Positions 7,828-16,806 are shown, numbered from the stretch's first letter. The stretch is DNA of 64,000 bases from Marinibacterium profundimaris (GCF_002210095.1 NZ_AQQR01000017.1:17928-81927), one strand, 5' to 3'. Numbers and translations: made by a program. The notes: generated from the letters alone by a model not told the origin.

Positions 7828-8493
7828 ATGCTGACAAGACGACATTTCATCCAGACGACCGCTGCACTTTTCTCCGCGTCTATCTCGAGGCCGCTCCTCG
7901 CTGACACCTGGCCCACTGAAGCGGAAAAGGCTGCTTGGGATGCACAGGTTACACCGCCGGGCTACAACCCAGCCACATCAAACCCGTGGGGCCTGCATCC
8001 GCGCTTTCTGCCGCAGCGGGTTGTAGCTAAAGATGGTCTTGTGGCCGGTGACATCCATGTCGATGCTGTTGCGCGCTATCTTTACCATATCGAGGAAGGC
8101 GGAACGGCGATTCGCTATGGCGTAGCGATTGCTCGTGGCAAACTTTATGAGCCGGGCGTCTACACGATCAAGCGCAAGGTCAGGTGGCCGCATTGGCAGC
8201 CAACACAGAACATGATTGACCGCGATCCGGAGCTCTACGCCGATATCGCTGACGGTATGGAACCCGGACCTGAGAACGCGCTCGGGTCGCGGGCGCTTTA
8301 TCTCTATGTCGGGGATCGGGACACCTATTTACGGATTCACGGCACTCCACAGCCGCGAAGCATCGGCGGCCGAGCGAGTTCCGGTTGTGTCCGAATGGTC
8401 ATGGCCCACATTAACGATCTTTACGCGAATGTGGCGATTGGCTCGACAGCGTTCCTTTATTCGGCCGAGGACAGCGTGACCCCGCGAAGCTGA
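7828..8493 (+). CDS. L,D-transpeptidase (YkuD/ErfK family), exported
   Basis: The product has 221 residues. It begins MLTRRHFIQTT, a twin-arginine-like signal, followed by a hydrophobic run to PLLA. The YkuD domain fills the rest and ends with the catalytic motif IHGTPQPRSIGGRASSGCVR, in which the His and the Cys act on peptidoglycan. These enzymes form 3-3 peptide cross-links or attach proteins to the wall. A MerR-type promoter lies about 60 bases upstream, so the gene appears to be metal-induced. Copper is known to inhibit L,D-transpeptidases, which fits extra copies in a metal island; that link is inference. Confidence 0.88.
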   Translation: MLTRRHFIQTTAALFSASISRPLLADTWPTEAEKAAWDAQVTPPGYNPATSNPWGLHPRFLPQRVVAKDGLVAGDIHVDAVARYLYHIEEGGTAIRYGVAIARGKLYEPGVYTIKRKVRWPHWQPTQNMIDRDPELYADIADGMEPGPENALGSRALYLYVGDRDTYLRIHGTPQPRSIGGRASSGCVRMVMAHINDLYANVAIGSTAFLYSAEDSVTPRS

Positions 8494-8532
8494 CCCATGG
8501 ATCGTCGGCGGTGTGACGGTCGAACGCGCCAT

Positions 8533-8802
8533 TCAGGATTGGCGCACGGCACAGATGGGATTGCCGCCTGGCGATCGCAACGGCACCAAGGTCGTTTCCA
8601 CCGGCCCGTTATGCTCATACCAATAGCAGTTATCTTCGGGACGTAGCCGTGCCGCGTTGAGATCTTGGTCGGGTGCCGCGAGGGCTGCGACAGACTCTGG
8701 AATATTCCCGATCCTGAATGGATCGTTGTCTTCCTTCGGAGGCACCGCACAGCCAGCCAGGGCCAATGTTGCAACCATGATCACCGCATATTTTTGAAGC
8801 AT
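8533..8802 (-). CDS. Small lipoprotein of unknown function
   Basis: Starting at the ATG at 8802, the product has 89 residues and a clear lipobox (LALAGC) after a short signal sequence, so it should be lipidated at Cys17. The mature part is short, with a C-terminal segment DNCYWYEHNGPVETT. I recognise no family. It is convergent with the first L,D-transpeptidase and divergent from the P-type ATPase. The longer frame to 8859 would bury the signal peptide, so I reject that start. Confidence 0.65.
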   Translation of the reverse strand: MLQKYAVIMVATLALAGCAVPPKEDNDPFRIGNIPESVAALAAPDQDLNAARLRPEDNCYWYEHNGPVETTLVPLRSPGGNPICAVRQS

Positions 8803-8907
8803 ATCTATCTCACTCTTTGGCAGGTCAGCCGCGTCTTCAGACTTAGCGGCGCGTTTCAAGGTTCCGCAGGTCGGTGTCCTTATTTGACCAAGTTTTGGTT
8901 TTAGCTC

Positions 8908-8938
8908 TTGAAGCTCTAGTTACTGTAGGGGCTATGTC
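8908..8938 (+). promoter_or_regulatory. MerR-type promoter of the P-type ATPase
   Basis: TTGAAG (8908-8913) and TATGTC (8933-8938) flank a 19-base spacer containing CTCTAG-TTA-CTGTAG, a good copy of the shared dyad. It lies 33 bases before the ATPase start, the usual place for a metal-induced efflux ATPase promoter. Confidence 0.8.
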
Positions 8939-8971
8939 AATGTGGAATGAACGAATCCCGAGGTCAATCCC

Positions 8972-11368
8972 ATGTCTTCCAATGGCCAACGCCACGACCA
9001 CAAGCACAGCTCTGACTGCAGTCACGATCATGGTGATGATCACAAACATGCGAGCGGAGTTTCCCACTCTAATGGAGAAGGTGCTGCGTGCTGCGGTGCT
9101 GGAGCCAACACGAGACCGGCACAACCCATCCCGTCGAACGCACGACACTTCCAAGTCTCCGGCCTGGATTGCGCCGAAGAGGTGGCGATCCTGAACCGGG
9201 TTGTCGGGCCGAAAGTGGGCGGAACCGAACACCTGGCATTCGACGTGATCAACGGGCGAATGACCATCCTCGACAGCGCCGAGAGGATATCAGACGACGA
9301 AGTCACGCAGGTGGTCGCGACGACCGGCATGAGCGCGAAGCCATGGGATGCCGACAACGCAGCAGAGGACCAGGCGGCGCATCTGGCACGTCAGAAGCGC
9401 TTTACCTTGTTGAGCGGCGGCTTCTGGGCAGCGGGATTCCTTTTCCACATTGTCGAGACCGGCATGGGCGGCGCGCTCGGTCTCTTTGCGGGGCATGGCG
9501 AGGTGCCGATGCCTATGGCGGAAGCAGGGCTCTTCGCCGTCGCAATTCTTTTTGGCGTCTGGCTTGTCGCGCCCAAGGCTTGGTCTTCGGCGCGAAGGCT
9601 TAGCCCCGACATGAACTTGCTCATGGTGGTGGCCGTCGCGGGCGCCATCGGCCTCGGTGAGTTTTTCGAAGCGGCGACGGTCGCCTTCTTCTTCTCGCTT
9701 TCGCTTTTTCTGGAGAGCTGGAGCGTGGGGCGGGCGCGCAATGCGGTTTCCGCGCTGCTGGATCTCGCACCGCCCACGGCGCGAGTGCTTTATGACGACG
9801 GGTCGGAAGCCGACGTACCGGCCGCTGCCGTGGCAGTCAATGCAAGGTTTATCGTGCGCGGCGGCGACCGCATCCCCCTCGACGGTGAAGTCGTGGACGG
9901 GGCAGGGGCCGTCGATCAGGCCCCTATTACCGGCGAAAGCGCGCTGGTGCCAAAGGAACGCGGCGATGAGGTCTATGCTGGCACGATCAACGGCGAGGGC
10001 ACGCTGACGGTGCGGGCGACCAAACCCGCGTCGGACACGGTGCTCGCAAAGATCATTCGAATGGTGGGCGATGCCCATGCCCGCCGCGCGCCAGTCGAGC
10101 AGTGGGTGGCCAAGTTCGCGCGCATCTACACACCCATCGTGATGGCTCTGGCGATCACCATCGCACTGGTGCCGCCACTCCTGCTTGGCGGCGCTTGGGA
10201 CTACTGGTTCTACAATGCGCTGGTGCTTCTGGTCATCGCCTGCCCCTGTGCCCTTGTCATCTCGACACCGGTTTCCATCGTCGCGGCGCTCACCGCCTCA
10301 GCGCGGGCGGGGGTGCTGATCAAGGGCGGCGCCTATGTCGAAGCACCCGGGCGCACCACGGCGCTGGCGATGGACAAGACCGGGACGATCACCATGGGCG
10401 AACCCGAAGTGGCGGCGGTGCATCCGCTGGGCGACGCCTCCGCGCGTGACCTCATGACGCTGGCGGCAGGCCTGGAGGCAAGATCCTCGCACCCGCTGGC
10501 GCGTGCCATCCTCGCGCGTGCCGAAACGGATGGCATCGACGTATCTGCCGCGGAGGACACGCGCACCGTGCCGGGGCGCGGGCTGGAAGGACGCGCCGAC
10601 GTGCGCGCGATCTGGCTCGGTTCGGATCGGTTCGCCGAGGAGAAAGGTTTCGGCAATTCCATTCCGTCGGATCTGCGGGAGCGGATCGAAGGGGCAGGGA
10701 ACACCCTCGTTGCCGTGGGTGACGAGACCGGCGTGACCGGCGTACTAGAACTTCGCGACCGCATCCGCCCCGATGCCAAGGGAATCGTTGCGCGGCTGCA
10801 CGCGCAGGGAGTGAAAACGATTGTGATGCTGACAGGCGACAACGAACGCACCGCGCGTGCCGTGGCGGCCGAGGTAGGCATTGACGAGGTGCGCGCCGAA
10901 CTCTTGCCAGAAGACAAGGTCACGGCCATCGAGGAACTGGTCGCGAACCACGACATGGTGGCAATGATCGGTGACGGCGTCAACGATGCACCAGCCATGG
11001 CGCGCGCGCATTATGCCATTGCCATGGGGGCTGTCGGATCAGACGCGGCGATCGAGACGGCAGATATCGCGCTCATGACCGACGATCTGGCTCGGGTGCC
11101 GTGGCTGATTGCACACTCTCGCCGGACAATGACAATCATCCACCAGAATATCGGCATATCGCTAGCGACCAAGGCGCTGTTCGTCGGGCTGACCGCATTT
11201 GGCATGGCCTCGATGTGGGGCGCCATCGCAGCGGATGTGGGCGTATCCCTGTTGGTGGTCGCCAATGCGCTGCGGCTTTTGAACGGCCATCGGATCAAGG
11301 ACGGGCCTTCGGGCGGTGAGCTGGTGGGCGAGCAGATAGCGAAGGGAGCACTGGCGCACGGTCATTGA
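8972..11368 (+). CDS. Zn/Cd/Pb-type P1B ATPase (ZntA/CadA family)
   Basis: The product has 798 residues. The N-terminus is His-rich (HDHKHSSDCSHDHGDDHKH) and is followed by one metal-binding domain whose usual CxxC is replaced by DCAEE (Cys67), a variant seen in some zinc/cadmium pumps. Then come the membrane helices, the TGES phosphatase loop (TGESALVPKE), the CPC ion site at Cys424-Pro-Cys426, the phosphorylated DKTGT at Asp468, SHPLA, and the GDGVNDAPA hinge. CPC with this N-terminus fits export of Zn2+, Cd2+ or Pb2+ to the periplasm. Expression should depend on the MerR-type promoter just upstream. A second L,D-transpeptidase follows after 64 bases and may be co-transcribed. Confidence 0.92.
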   Translation: MSSNGQRHDHKHSSDCSHDHGDDHKHASGVSHSNGEGAACCGAGANTRPAQPIPSNARHFQVSGLDCAEEVAILNRVVGPKVGGTEHLAFDVINGRMTILDSAERISDDEVTQVVATTGMSAKPWDADNAAEDQAAHLARQKRFTLLSGGFWAAGFLFHIVETGMGGALGLFAGHGEVPMPMAEAGLFAVAILFGVWLVAPKAWSSARRLSPDMNLLMVVAVAGAIGLGEFFEAATVAFFFSLSLFLESWSVGRARNAVSALLDLAPPTARVLYDDGSEADVPAAAVAVNARFIVRGGDRIPLDGEVVDGAGAVDQAPITGESALVPKERGDEVYAGTINGEGTLTVRATKPASDTVLAKIIRMVGDAHARRAPVEQWVAKFARIYTPIVMALAITIALVPPLLLGGAWDYWFYNALVLLVIACPCALVISTPVSIVAALTASARAGVLIKGGAYVEAPGRTTALAMDKTGTITMGEPEVAAVHPLGDASARDLMTLAAGLEARSSHPLARAILARAETDGIDVSAAEDTRTVPGRGLEGRADVRAIWLGSDRFAEEKGFGNSIPSDLRERIEGAGNTLVAVGDETGVTGVLELRDRIRPDAKGIVARLHAQGVKTIVMLTGDNERTARAVAAEVGIDEVRAELLPEDKVTAIEELVANHDMVAMIGDGVNDAPAMARAHYAIAMGAVGSDAAIETADIALMTDDLARVPWLIAHSRRTMTIIHQNIGISLATKALFVGLTAFGMASMWGAIAADVGVSLLVVANALRLLNGHRIKDGPSGGELVGEQIAKGALAHGH

Positions 11369-11432
11369 TCCGACGTCTTCGGTAGAGTAACGTCTGTTAT
11401 CAAGCAGACCTCGCAAAAAGGGGCGTCGAGCA

Positions 11433-11945
11433 GTGACAAACATCAAATTTCCACGGCGTGCCTTTCTGATGGGCGGATTGGTCGCCTTTCTATCAGGCTG
11501 TGCCAGCAAGTTCCGGTCGTACAACGGACCCGAGGTGACCCGGCTGCGCATGTATAAGGCACAGCGGTCTCTGGTTCTGGACGGAACGGATGACGTCTTG
11601 CGGACCTATCCCATCGGATTAGGCTTCGCGCCCGAAGGTCACAAGCAGTTCGAGGGGGATGGCCGTACGCCGGAGGGCTCCTACGTGATTGACCGGCGCA
11701 ACCCGGACAGCCTTTTTCACCTCTCCATCGGCATCTCATATCCCAACGCCGCAGACATAGCTTTGGCGCAGGCTGAAGGAAAGTCGCCCGGTGGCGACAT
11801 TTTCATCCACGGAGGACCGCGCAAGGGGATCGACCCAATAAATGTCCGCGACTGGACGGCAGGCTGCATCGCCGTCACTGACCGCCAGATCGAGGAAATC
11901 TATGCCATGGTCAGGGACGGGACGCCGATCGACATTTACGCCTAA
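11433..11945 (+). CDS. L,D-transpeptidase (YkuD family), predicted lipoprotein
   Basis: The product has 170 residues from a GTG start. The signal sequence has RRAFLMGG followed by a lipobox-like LSGC, so it is probably exported and lipidated, perhaps through the Tat pathway. The YkuD core contains the catalytic stretch IHGGPRKGIDPINVRDWTAG followed by CIAVTD, with the active His and Cys. It lies 64 bases after the ATPase gene and has no promoter of its own that I can see, so it probably shares the ATPase's MerR-type control. This makes two peptidoglycan cross-linking enzymes within one metal regulon. Confidence 0.85.
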   Translation: MTNIKFPRRAFLMGGLVAFLSGCASKFRSYNGPEVTRLRMYKAQRSLVLDGTDDVLRTYPIGLGFAPEGHKQFEGDGRTPEGSYVIDRRNPDSLFHLSIGISYPNAADIALAQAEGKSPGGDIFIHGGPRKGIDPINVRDWTAGCIAVTDRQIEEIYAMVRDGTPIDIYA

Positions 11946-11948
11946 GGA

Positions 11949-12707
11949 TCAGGTGAAGCGGCGCCGCATCGCGACGTTGATCGCCTCAATGGCGATGACC
12001 ATGACGACGACGGCAACCGTGACGCTGGCCGCCTTGTCATACTGGAAAGAGCGCACGTAGGTCTGGATGTAAAAGCCGATCCCGCCCGCGCCGACAATCC
12101 CGAGGATCAGCGACTCTCGCAGGTTCAGTTCGAACCGGAAGATTGTGTCGCGGGCGACGACCGGCGCCATCTGCGGCCAGATCGCATGTCTGAGCCGCAC
12201 GAGCGGCCCGGCGCCCGCGCTTTCCAGCGCAGCGATGGGCGCGCGGGAAACGCCGTCGATCGCCTCGGCATAGAATTTGGCGAGCATCCCCGTCGCATGA
12301 AACGCGACCGCGATGATGCCGGGCAGCGGCCCGAGCCCGACAGCGCCGACCATAAGCATGGCCACCAGGATCAGCGGAATCGCCCTGATGAAAGCAAGCA
12401 GCGTTCGAACCGGCCGAAAAACTGCACGCGCTACCATCGTCTCGGACGCCAGAATGCCGAGTGGGATTGACAGGATCACCGCGCCGAGAGTGCCGAGGAT
12501 CGCGATCCTCAGCGTTTCCGCGCTGCCCTTCTTGATCTCAGCCATCACCGTCGGGTCAGGCGGAAACATCCGACCGAGAAAATCTGCGATCCGCGGACCG
12601 GCGGACATGAGACGCGTCAACTCGACGTCGGCCGTGGCGAAGGACCACAGGATCGCGCCGGCGATCAGGGCGCTGGTCGCGAACCCGCCGAATTCGCGAA
12701 ACCGCAT
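11949..12707 (-). CDS. PhnE-like ABC transporter permease
   Basis: The product has 252 residues and about six membrane helices. The family's EAA-type loop reads AIDGVSRAPIAALESAGAGP, where the permease contacts its ATPase, and IVGAGGIGFYIQTYVRSF is the C-terminal signature of PhnE permeases. It overlaps the end of the ATP-binding gene, in the order di-haem protein, binding protein, ATPase, permease. No C-P lyase or phosphite genes are nearby, so phosphonate transport is not supported. The regulator beside the operon is of the MntR type, hinting at a metal-linked substrate. Confidence 0.85.
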   Translation of the reverse strand: MRFREFGGFATSALIAGAILWSFATADVELTRLMSAGPRIADFLGRMFPPDPTVMAEIKKGSAETLRIAILGTLGAVILSIPLGILASETMVARAVFRPVRTLLAFIRAIPLILVAMLMVGAVGLGPLPGIIAVAFHATGMLAKFYAEAIDGVSRAPIAALESAGAGPLVRLRHAIWPQMAPVVARDTIFRFELNLRESLILGIVGAGGIGFYIQTYVRSFQYDKAASVTVAVVVMVIAIEAINVAMRRRFT

Positions 12708-13489
12708 CAGGATACCGCCCGGAGGCCGGTACCGGGCATTGGTTCTATCTCCCTGTAGAGATCCGCTGTTGCAGCCTCGTTCAACTCGGGGGTCGGCACG
12801 TCAAAGACGATCCGCCCGCCGCGAATGCCGATGATACGCTGCGCGAAACGCCGCGCCAGGTCTGGCTGGTGCGAGGAAAACAGCGCCGTCGCTCCGCGCG
12901 CCCGCGCCGCGCCGGTCAGCAGCGACAGGATCTCGCCGGCGCGGGCGGGGTCGAGACTGCTCACCGGCTCATCGGCGAGGATCAGACGCGGTTCCTGGGC
13001 CAGACAGCGCGCGATGGCCACACGCTGCCGCTGACCGCCGCTGAGACTGTCGACCCGGCGCCCTGCGAGATCACCAATGCCGCAATCGGCAAGGGCTGCG
13101 CGCACAATCTCCAGATCATGCGCGGTTGGTGATCCCAGCAGGGCCCGTAGGGGGGGCATGCGTCCCAGGCGACCATTGAGGACGTTGCGCAGAACCGTGG
13201 AGCGTTCGACCAACGCAAACTCCTGAAACACGAAACCGGTATCCGGACGGCGCACACGCGGCGGCGGCTGGTCGGGATCGAGCGGTGCCCCCAGAACCGA
13301 TACCCGCCCGCTCCAGCCCCGGAGCCGGCCGTCGAGCAGTGCCAGCAGGGTCGTTTTCCCTGCCCCGGATGGGCCCAGCAAAGCGACGCTTTCACCCGCC
13401 GGAATCGTAAGCGAAACCCGTTCCAGCGCCGGGAGGTCCGTTCCCGGATGGGTAAAGCTCAGGTCGTCGATTTGGGCGGCAATGCTCAT
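12707..13489 (-). CDS. PhnC-like ABC transporter ATP-binding protein
   Basis: The product has 260 residues. Walker A is LLGPSGAGKTTLLALL, the ABC signature is LSGGQRQRVAIAR, and Walker B with the catalytic Glu is RLILADEPVSSLDP; the H-loop His lies in LFSSHQPDLA. Length and order match PhnC-type importer ATPases. Its stop overlaps the permease start and its start overlaps the end of the binding-protein gene, so the three are translationally coupled. It should energise uptake through the adjacent permease. Confidence 0.88.
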   Translation of the reverse strand: MSIAAQIDDLSFTHPGTDLPALERVSLTIPAGESVALLGPSGAGKTTLLALLDGRLRGWSGRVSVLGAPLDPDQPPPRVRRPDTGFVFQEFALVERSTVLRNVLNGRLGRMPPLRALLGSPTAHDLEIVRAALADCGIGDLAGRRVDSLSGGQRQRVAIARCLAQEPRLILADEPVSSLDPARAGEILSLLTGAARARGATALFSSHQPDLARRFAQRIIGIRGGRIVFDVPTPELNEAATADLYREIEPMPGTGLRAVS

Positions 13490-14361
13490 TCCAACAGCCC
13501 GTATCGGCGCGCCATGTCGCGCACGCCGTCGTAGGCGGCGGAGTCGGACCTGACATAGCCGTCCGGGCCGTAGAGATAGCGCAGCTTTTTGCGGTTCTCT
13601 GGTGCGTTGAGCCGCAGCATCGCGTCGATGAACCGGTTCTGAAGGCCGGCGTCGAGCCCCGGGCGTGCGATCACGAGGTGACTCGGGATTGGCTCGCTTT
13701 CCACGATCCAGGTTACTTCTGCCTGCTGCCGCGGCGTCAGAAGCAGATCGGCGTATTGGCTAGCGCCTGCGGCATCGACCAGACCCTCGGCCATCGCTTG
13801 CATCGCCTGCTGGTAGCCGCCCGCGAAGAAGACGCGGCCGAAGAACGCATCCGCCGCGGTGGGGCCTTCGATCAGCCCGGCCTTAACGAATTCGGCGAGC
13901 GGATAGAGATAGCCCGATTCCGAGATTGGATCAGCGAAGGCAATGTTACGCCCGCGCAGGTCGGCGAGCGAGCCGATGCCGCTGTCGCGGCGCACGAAGA
14001 TGCGGCCCGTGTAACTCGGCGCGTCGCGGTAGACCTCGGACAGAAGCGGCACGGCACCGATCTCGGCCTCGGCCAGAACGAAGGGCAGGGCGCCCATGAA
14101 GGAAATATCTGCATCGCCGTTTCTCAGTGCCTCGACCGCGGCGGCGTGGTCGATGGTGACGAACCCTTCGACGGGGACGCCGACCTCACTGGCCAGCCAG
14201 CCGGTGATGGCCTCGATATCGCCCAGCAGCTTTTCCGGGTTCTCTTGCGGGATGAAGGCTAGCCGCAACCTAACGTCCTGCGCGGCGAGCGGGGTCGCCA
14301 GAGACATAGCGCTCGCGCTGGCCAGAAGCAGGGCCGTTCTGCGGTTCACGTGCATCGCCAT
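13486..14361 (-). CDS. PhnD-like periplasmic substrate-binding protein
   Basis: I use the ATG at 14361, whose A is also the last base of the upstream TGA; a TTG at 14364 is the alternative. The product has 291 residues. A signal peptide (RTALLLASASAMSLATPLAA) precedes a PhnD/SsuA-type bilobal binding domain with LAFIPQENPEKLLGD at the start and DISFMGALPFVLAEAE in the middle. PhnD relatives bind phosphonate, phosphite, phosphate or related oxyanions such as arsenite in sensor versions. The usual phosphonate partners are absent here, and the coupled upstream gene is a di-haem protein. The ligand is unknown. Confidence 0.85.
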   Translation of the reverse strand: MAMHVNRRTALLLASASAMSLATPLAAQDVRLRLAFIPQENPEKLLGDIEAITGWLASEVGVPVEGFVTIDHAAAVEALRNGDADISFMGALPFVLAEAEIGAVPLLSEVYRDAPSYTGRIFVRRDSGIGSLADLRGRNIAFADPISESGYLYPLAEFVKAGLIEGPTAADAFFGRVFFAGGYQQAMQAMAEGLVDAAGASQYADLLLTPRQQAEVTWIVESEPIPSHLVIARPGLDAGLQNRFIDAMLRLNAPENRKKLRYLYGPDGYVRSDSAAYDGVRDMARRYGLLE

Positions 14362-16244
14362 CAAAAGGCCCTCGCTTCGACTGTATCGGCCTCGGTCTGG
14401 AACGCGCTCCAGCTTGCTTCGGCGGCTGCCCAGTCGCCGTCACGCACGGCGGCGCCGACATCGGCCAACCGCCCGGCCAACGCGTAGACCTCGGGACGCG
14501 CAGCAAGGTTCGACATGGTACTGGCGTCGGCTGCAAGGTCGGCGGCCACGGTGTCGGTCAGCAGCAGGATATGCTCCGCGTCCCGCCGCGGCAGCAGCGT
14601 GTCGATTGTCGAGGCGAAGGTCGTCAGTTCGGCGAATGCCAGTCGGAAGGCGGTGTTCTCGGCATCGAAAGCTTCATAGGGCTCGTCCGCCGCGCCCACG
14701 GTCTGCAGATAGGCGGTCAGATCAGTTCGTTCCGCTTCGGTCAGCCCGAGCGTCTTCGTCTCGTCGAACCAGTCTACGACAGCCGCCAGGGTCGGCAGCG
14801 ATCCGTCATGGAAATAGGGCGCGGTATAGGCGGTGCCGAGCAGGGTGGGGGTGTCCAGCGCACCGGCACGGGCGCCTTCATAAGCCGGCGCGACGGAGCC
14901 GATGTCGTGCGCCTGTCGGTCCAGGAAGTTGGCGTCCGGCATATGGCAACTGGCACAGGAGCGGTCGCCGAGTCCCGCGAAGGGCGTGTTGAAGATCGCT
15001 TCGCCGCGTTGCGCGGCCTCTGGGGCCGACTCGGTCAGTTGGCCGTCCGGTGTCAGCATGGAGTTGGGTAGGAAGTCGAACTCGAGCATGTAGGCGACCA
15101 GCGCGTCCATCATGAAAGGCGTCGGCTCCGCGCCGCCGAACTCGTTGACGACAACGTTGCGGGTGAAGTCGCGCAGGGAGGCAAAACGACCGTCGCGACC
15201 GTAGGGGCCGGTGAAACGCAAGCCGCGAAGGCTTGGAATGTCGAGCGGGTCGTCACGCCGGTCGTTGAATATCGGGTTGAAAAAGGCGCCGTCGACGTCG
15301 ATCGCGCCCGGCTGGTGGCTGGCACCCGGAATGAACAGCCGTTGGTTGACGTCCGAGCGATTGTGACAGGTCGAGCAGGCGAGACCGAGATCGCGCGCCG
15401 GGCTGCCGAAGATTTGCGCGCTGTCGAACAGCATGTCGCCGTAGGCCACGAGCGGCAGGTCGGTCTCGTCGATGCCCTGTTCCTCGAAATTGAGAACGAG
15501 ACGCGGCAGCGGATCCTGATCGAAGATGTCGGAGCCCGGTGGCAGGCTTGGCGGTACCTCAATGGCGCGACCGCTGAGTATCGCAGTTTCCGGCAAGGCG
15601 CTCAGCGTCTGACGCGGAGCAAAATCGTCAATGAGATAGTTCTGCGCGAGGTAGTCGGAGATGACCCTGCGCGCGGCCACCATCGTGTCGCGATCCGCGC
15701 TTGTGGCACCTGCGCCCAGGACCCCGACGGAACCCGTACTGCTGTTCAACTCCAGCCAGGCAAGGCCGATCTGCCGCGCGACATCAGACTCGGCGGTGGC
15801 GATACCGTCCGCAAACGCGCGATAAAGTTCCCTAGCTGTCCGCACGGCCTGCTGCGCACGCGCCGGGTCTTCGGCAGCGATAACACGGTCCAGTTCCTCT
15901 TCGATCCTGAGCGCGATCAGCCGCGTCGCCTCGACAAAGGCCGCCTGCCGGTCTTCATGCGTGATCGCGTTCAGAAGCTGGGCAGCGTCGATGTCGCTTT
16001 CGCGATCCAGCCACGTCAGGGCACCGATGGAGAATTCCGAACCCCGGTAGGGGTCCGTCCAGGCGGTCTCAATATCATCCCAGGGCAGAGGCTCGAGATT
16101 TCCAAGAAAGAGCGTCAGCCTGTAGGCCGCCGCCTCGGGAAGCCAGGGGGTCTCCTTAGCAGGTGTTGCGGCCGCAGGTCCGGACAGGACGAGCACACTG
16201 GCTAACGTGGCGAGCAACACTCCCAGGAAATTTCGTATCACCAT
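14361..16244 (-). CDS. Di-haem cytochrome c peroxidase/MauG-like protein with long helical N- and C-terminal extensions
   Basis: The product has about 627 residues from the ATG at 16244; a GTG one codon later has better spacing from GGAGG. It begins with a signal peptide ending SGPAAA. Two haem motifs are visible, CSTCH near residue 290 and CASCH near residue 430, the pattern of bacterial di-haem peroxidases and MauG. Those are usually 330-400 residues long; here about 200 mostly helical residues precede the first haem domain and about 100 follow the second. It is the first gene of an operon with PhnD/C/E-like transporter genes, behind a palindromic operator shared with an MntR-type regulator. 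A periplasmic redox step linked to metal or anion uptake is inferred. Confidence 0.8.
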   Translation of the reverse strand: MVIRNFLGVLLATLASVLVLSGPAAATPAKETPWLPEAAAYRLTLFLGNLEPLPWDDIETAWTDPYRGSEFSIGALTWLDRESDIDAAQLLNAITHEDRQAAFVEATRLIALRIEEELDRVIAAEDPARAQQAVRTARELYRAFADGIATAESDVARQIGLAWLELNSSTGSVGVLGAGATSADRDTMVAARRVISDYLAQNYLIDDFAPRQTLSALPETAILSGRAIEVPPSLPPGSDIFDQDPLPRLVLNFEEQGIDETDLPLVAYGDMLFDSAQIFGSPARDLGLACSTCHNRSDVNQRLFIPGASHQPGAIDVDGAFFNPIFNDRRDDPLDIPSLRGLRFTGPYGRDGRFASLRDFTRNVVVNEFGGAEPTPFMMDALVAYMLEFDFLPNSMLTPDGQLTESAPEAAQRGEAIFNTPFAGLGDRSCASCHMPDANFLDRQAHDIGSVAPAYEGARAGALDTPTLLGTAYTAPYFHDGSLPTLAAVVDWFDETKTLGLTEAERTDLTAYLQTVGAADEPYEAFDAENTAFRLAFAELTTFASTIDTLLPRRDAEHILLLTDTVAADLAADASTMSNLAARPEVYALAGRLADVGAAVRDGDWAAAEASWSAFQTEADTVEARAF

Positions 16245-16260
16245 AACCTCCAGAGACAAA

Positions 16261-16278
16261 AGTTAGACATGGCTAACT
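16261..16278. promoter_or_regulatory. Probable MntR-type operator between the di-haem operon and mntR
   Basis: AGTTAG (16261-16266) and CTAACT (16273-16278) are perfect inverted arms around ACATGG, whose inner CATG is also symmetric; 16 of 18 positions match the palindrome. A related half, GCTAAC, recurs at 16201. The site sits 17 bases ahead of the di-haem gene and on the other side precedes the divergent MntR-like regulator. Confidence 0.65.
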
Positions 16279-16335
16279 TATCTACCCTCAGCAAACAAGT
16301 TGTCAATCCCGCTGTTTCGCTGCAAAGTCCCAAGT

Positions 16336-16806
16336 ATGACAAAGCTGCAATCACATGGGCGTGAACCGTTTGAAACTGTCGACAGGGCTCCCGAAGCACA
16401 GGCCGAGGGGTTTGCGACCGTGCGTCAGGCGCATGAGAGCGAAATGGCGGAGGACTACGTCGAGTTGATCGCGGAACTCATCGAGACGCGCGGAGAGGCC
16501 AGACCGGTCGAGATTGCAGAACGACTTGGCGTGAAACCGCCAACCGTGACGAAGAACATTTCGCGGCTCAAGGCCGCTGGCCTTGTTCGGAGGGAGCCAT
16601 ACCGCGCGATATTCCTCACCGATTCTGGCCAGGAGCTGGCGGAGGCCTGTCGACAGCGCCACCGGATCGTCGTTGCGTTTCTTTGCAGCCTCGGGATCGA
16701 CGAAGAAACCGCGGAACGCGATGCGGAAGGGATCGAGCATCACGTCAGCGAAACAACGCTGGTGGCTTTCGGACAAGCGCTGAAGCAATCCTGGAAGCAT
16801 GAATAG
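16336..16806 (+). CDS. mntR: MntR-like DtxR-family metal-dependent regulator
   Basis: I start at the ATG at 16336 (MTKLQSHGREPFETV), giving 156 residues; the frame extends to 16300. The winged helix lies at about 45-95 (PVEIAERLGVKPPTVTKNIS, then LKAAGLVRREPYRAIFLT). The dimerisation domain has the metal-site residues of proteobacterial MntR: Glu in AERDAEGIEHHVSE, plus its two His, and the HRIV helix. MntR proteins repress uptake genes when manganese or iron is present. It is divergent from the di-haem/PhnD-like operon with a palindrome between them, so that operon is the likely target. No usual manganese importer is in view. Confidence 0.85.
   Translation: MTKLQSHGREPFETVDRAPEAQAEGFATVRQAHESEMAEDYVELIAELIETRGEARPVEIAERLGVKPPTVTKNISRLKAAGLVRREPYRAIFLTDSGQELAEACRQRHRIVVAFLCSLGIDEETAERDAEGIEHHVSETTLVAFGQALKQSWKHE

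Noticed and set aside
8526..8545. Short hairpin GCGCCA/TGGCGC between the convergent L,D-transpeptidase and lipoprotein genes
   Set aside because: The stem is only six bases with no T tract and overlaps the end of the lipoprotein gene, so a terminator call is not justified.
11949..14361. Phosphonate uptake operon
   Set aside because: The three proteins are PhnCDE-like, but no C-P lyase, phosphite dehydrogenase or Pho box is present, and an MntR-type regulator is adjacent.
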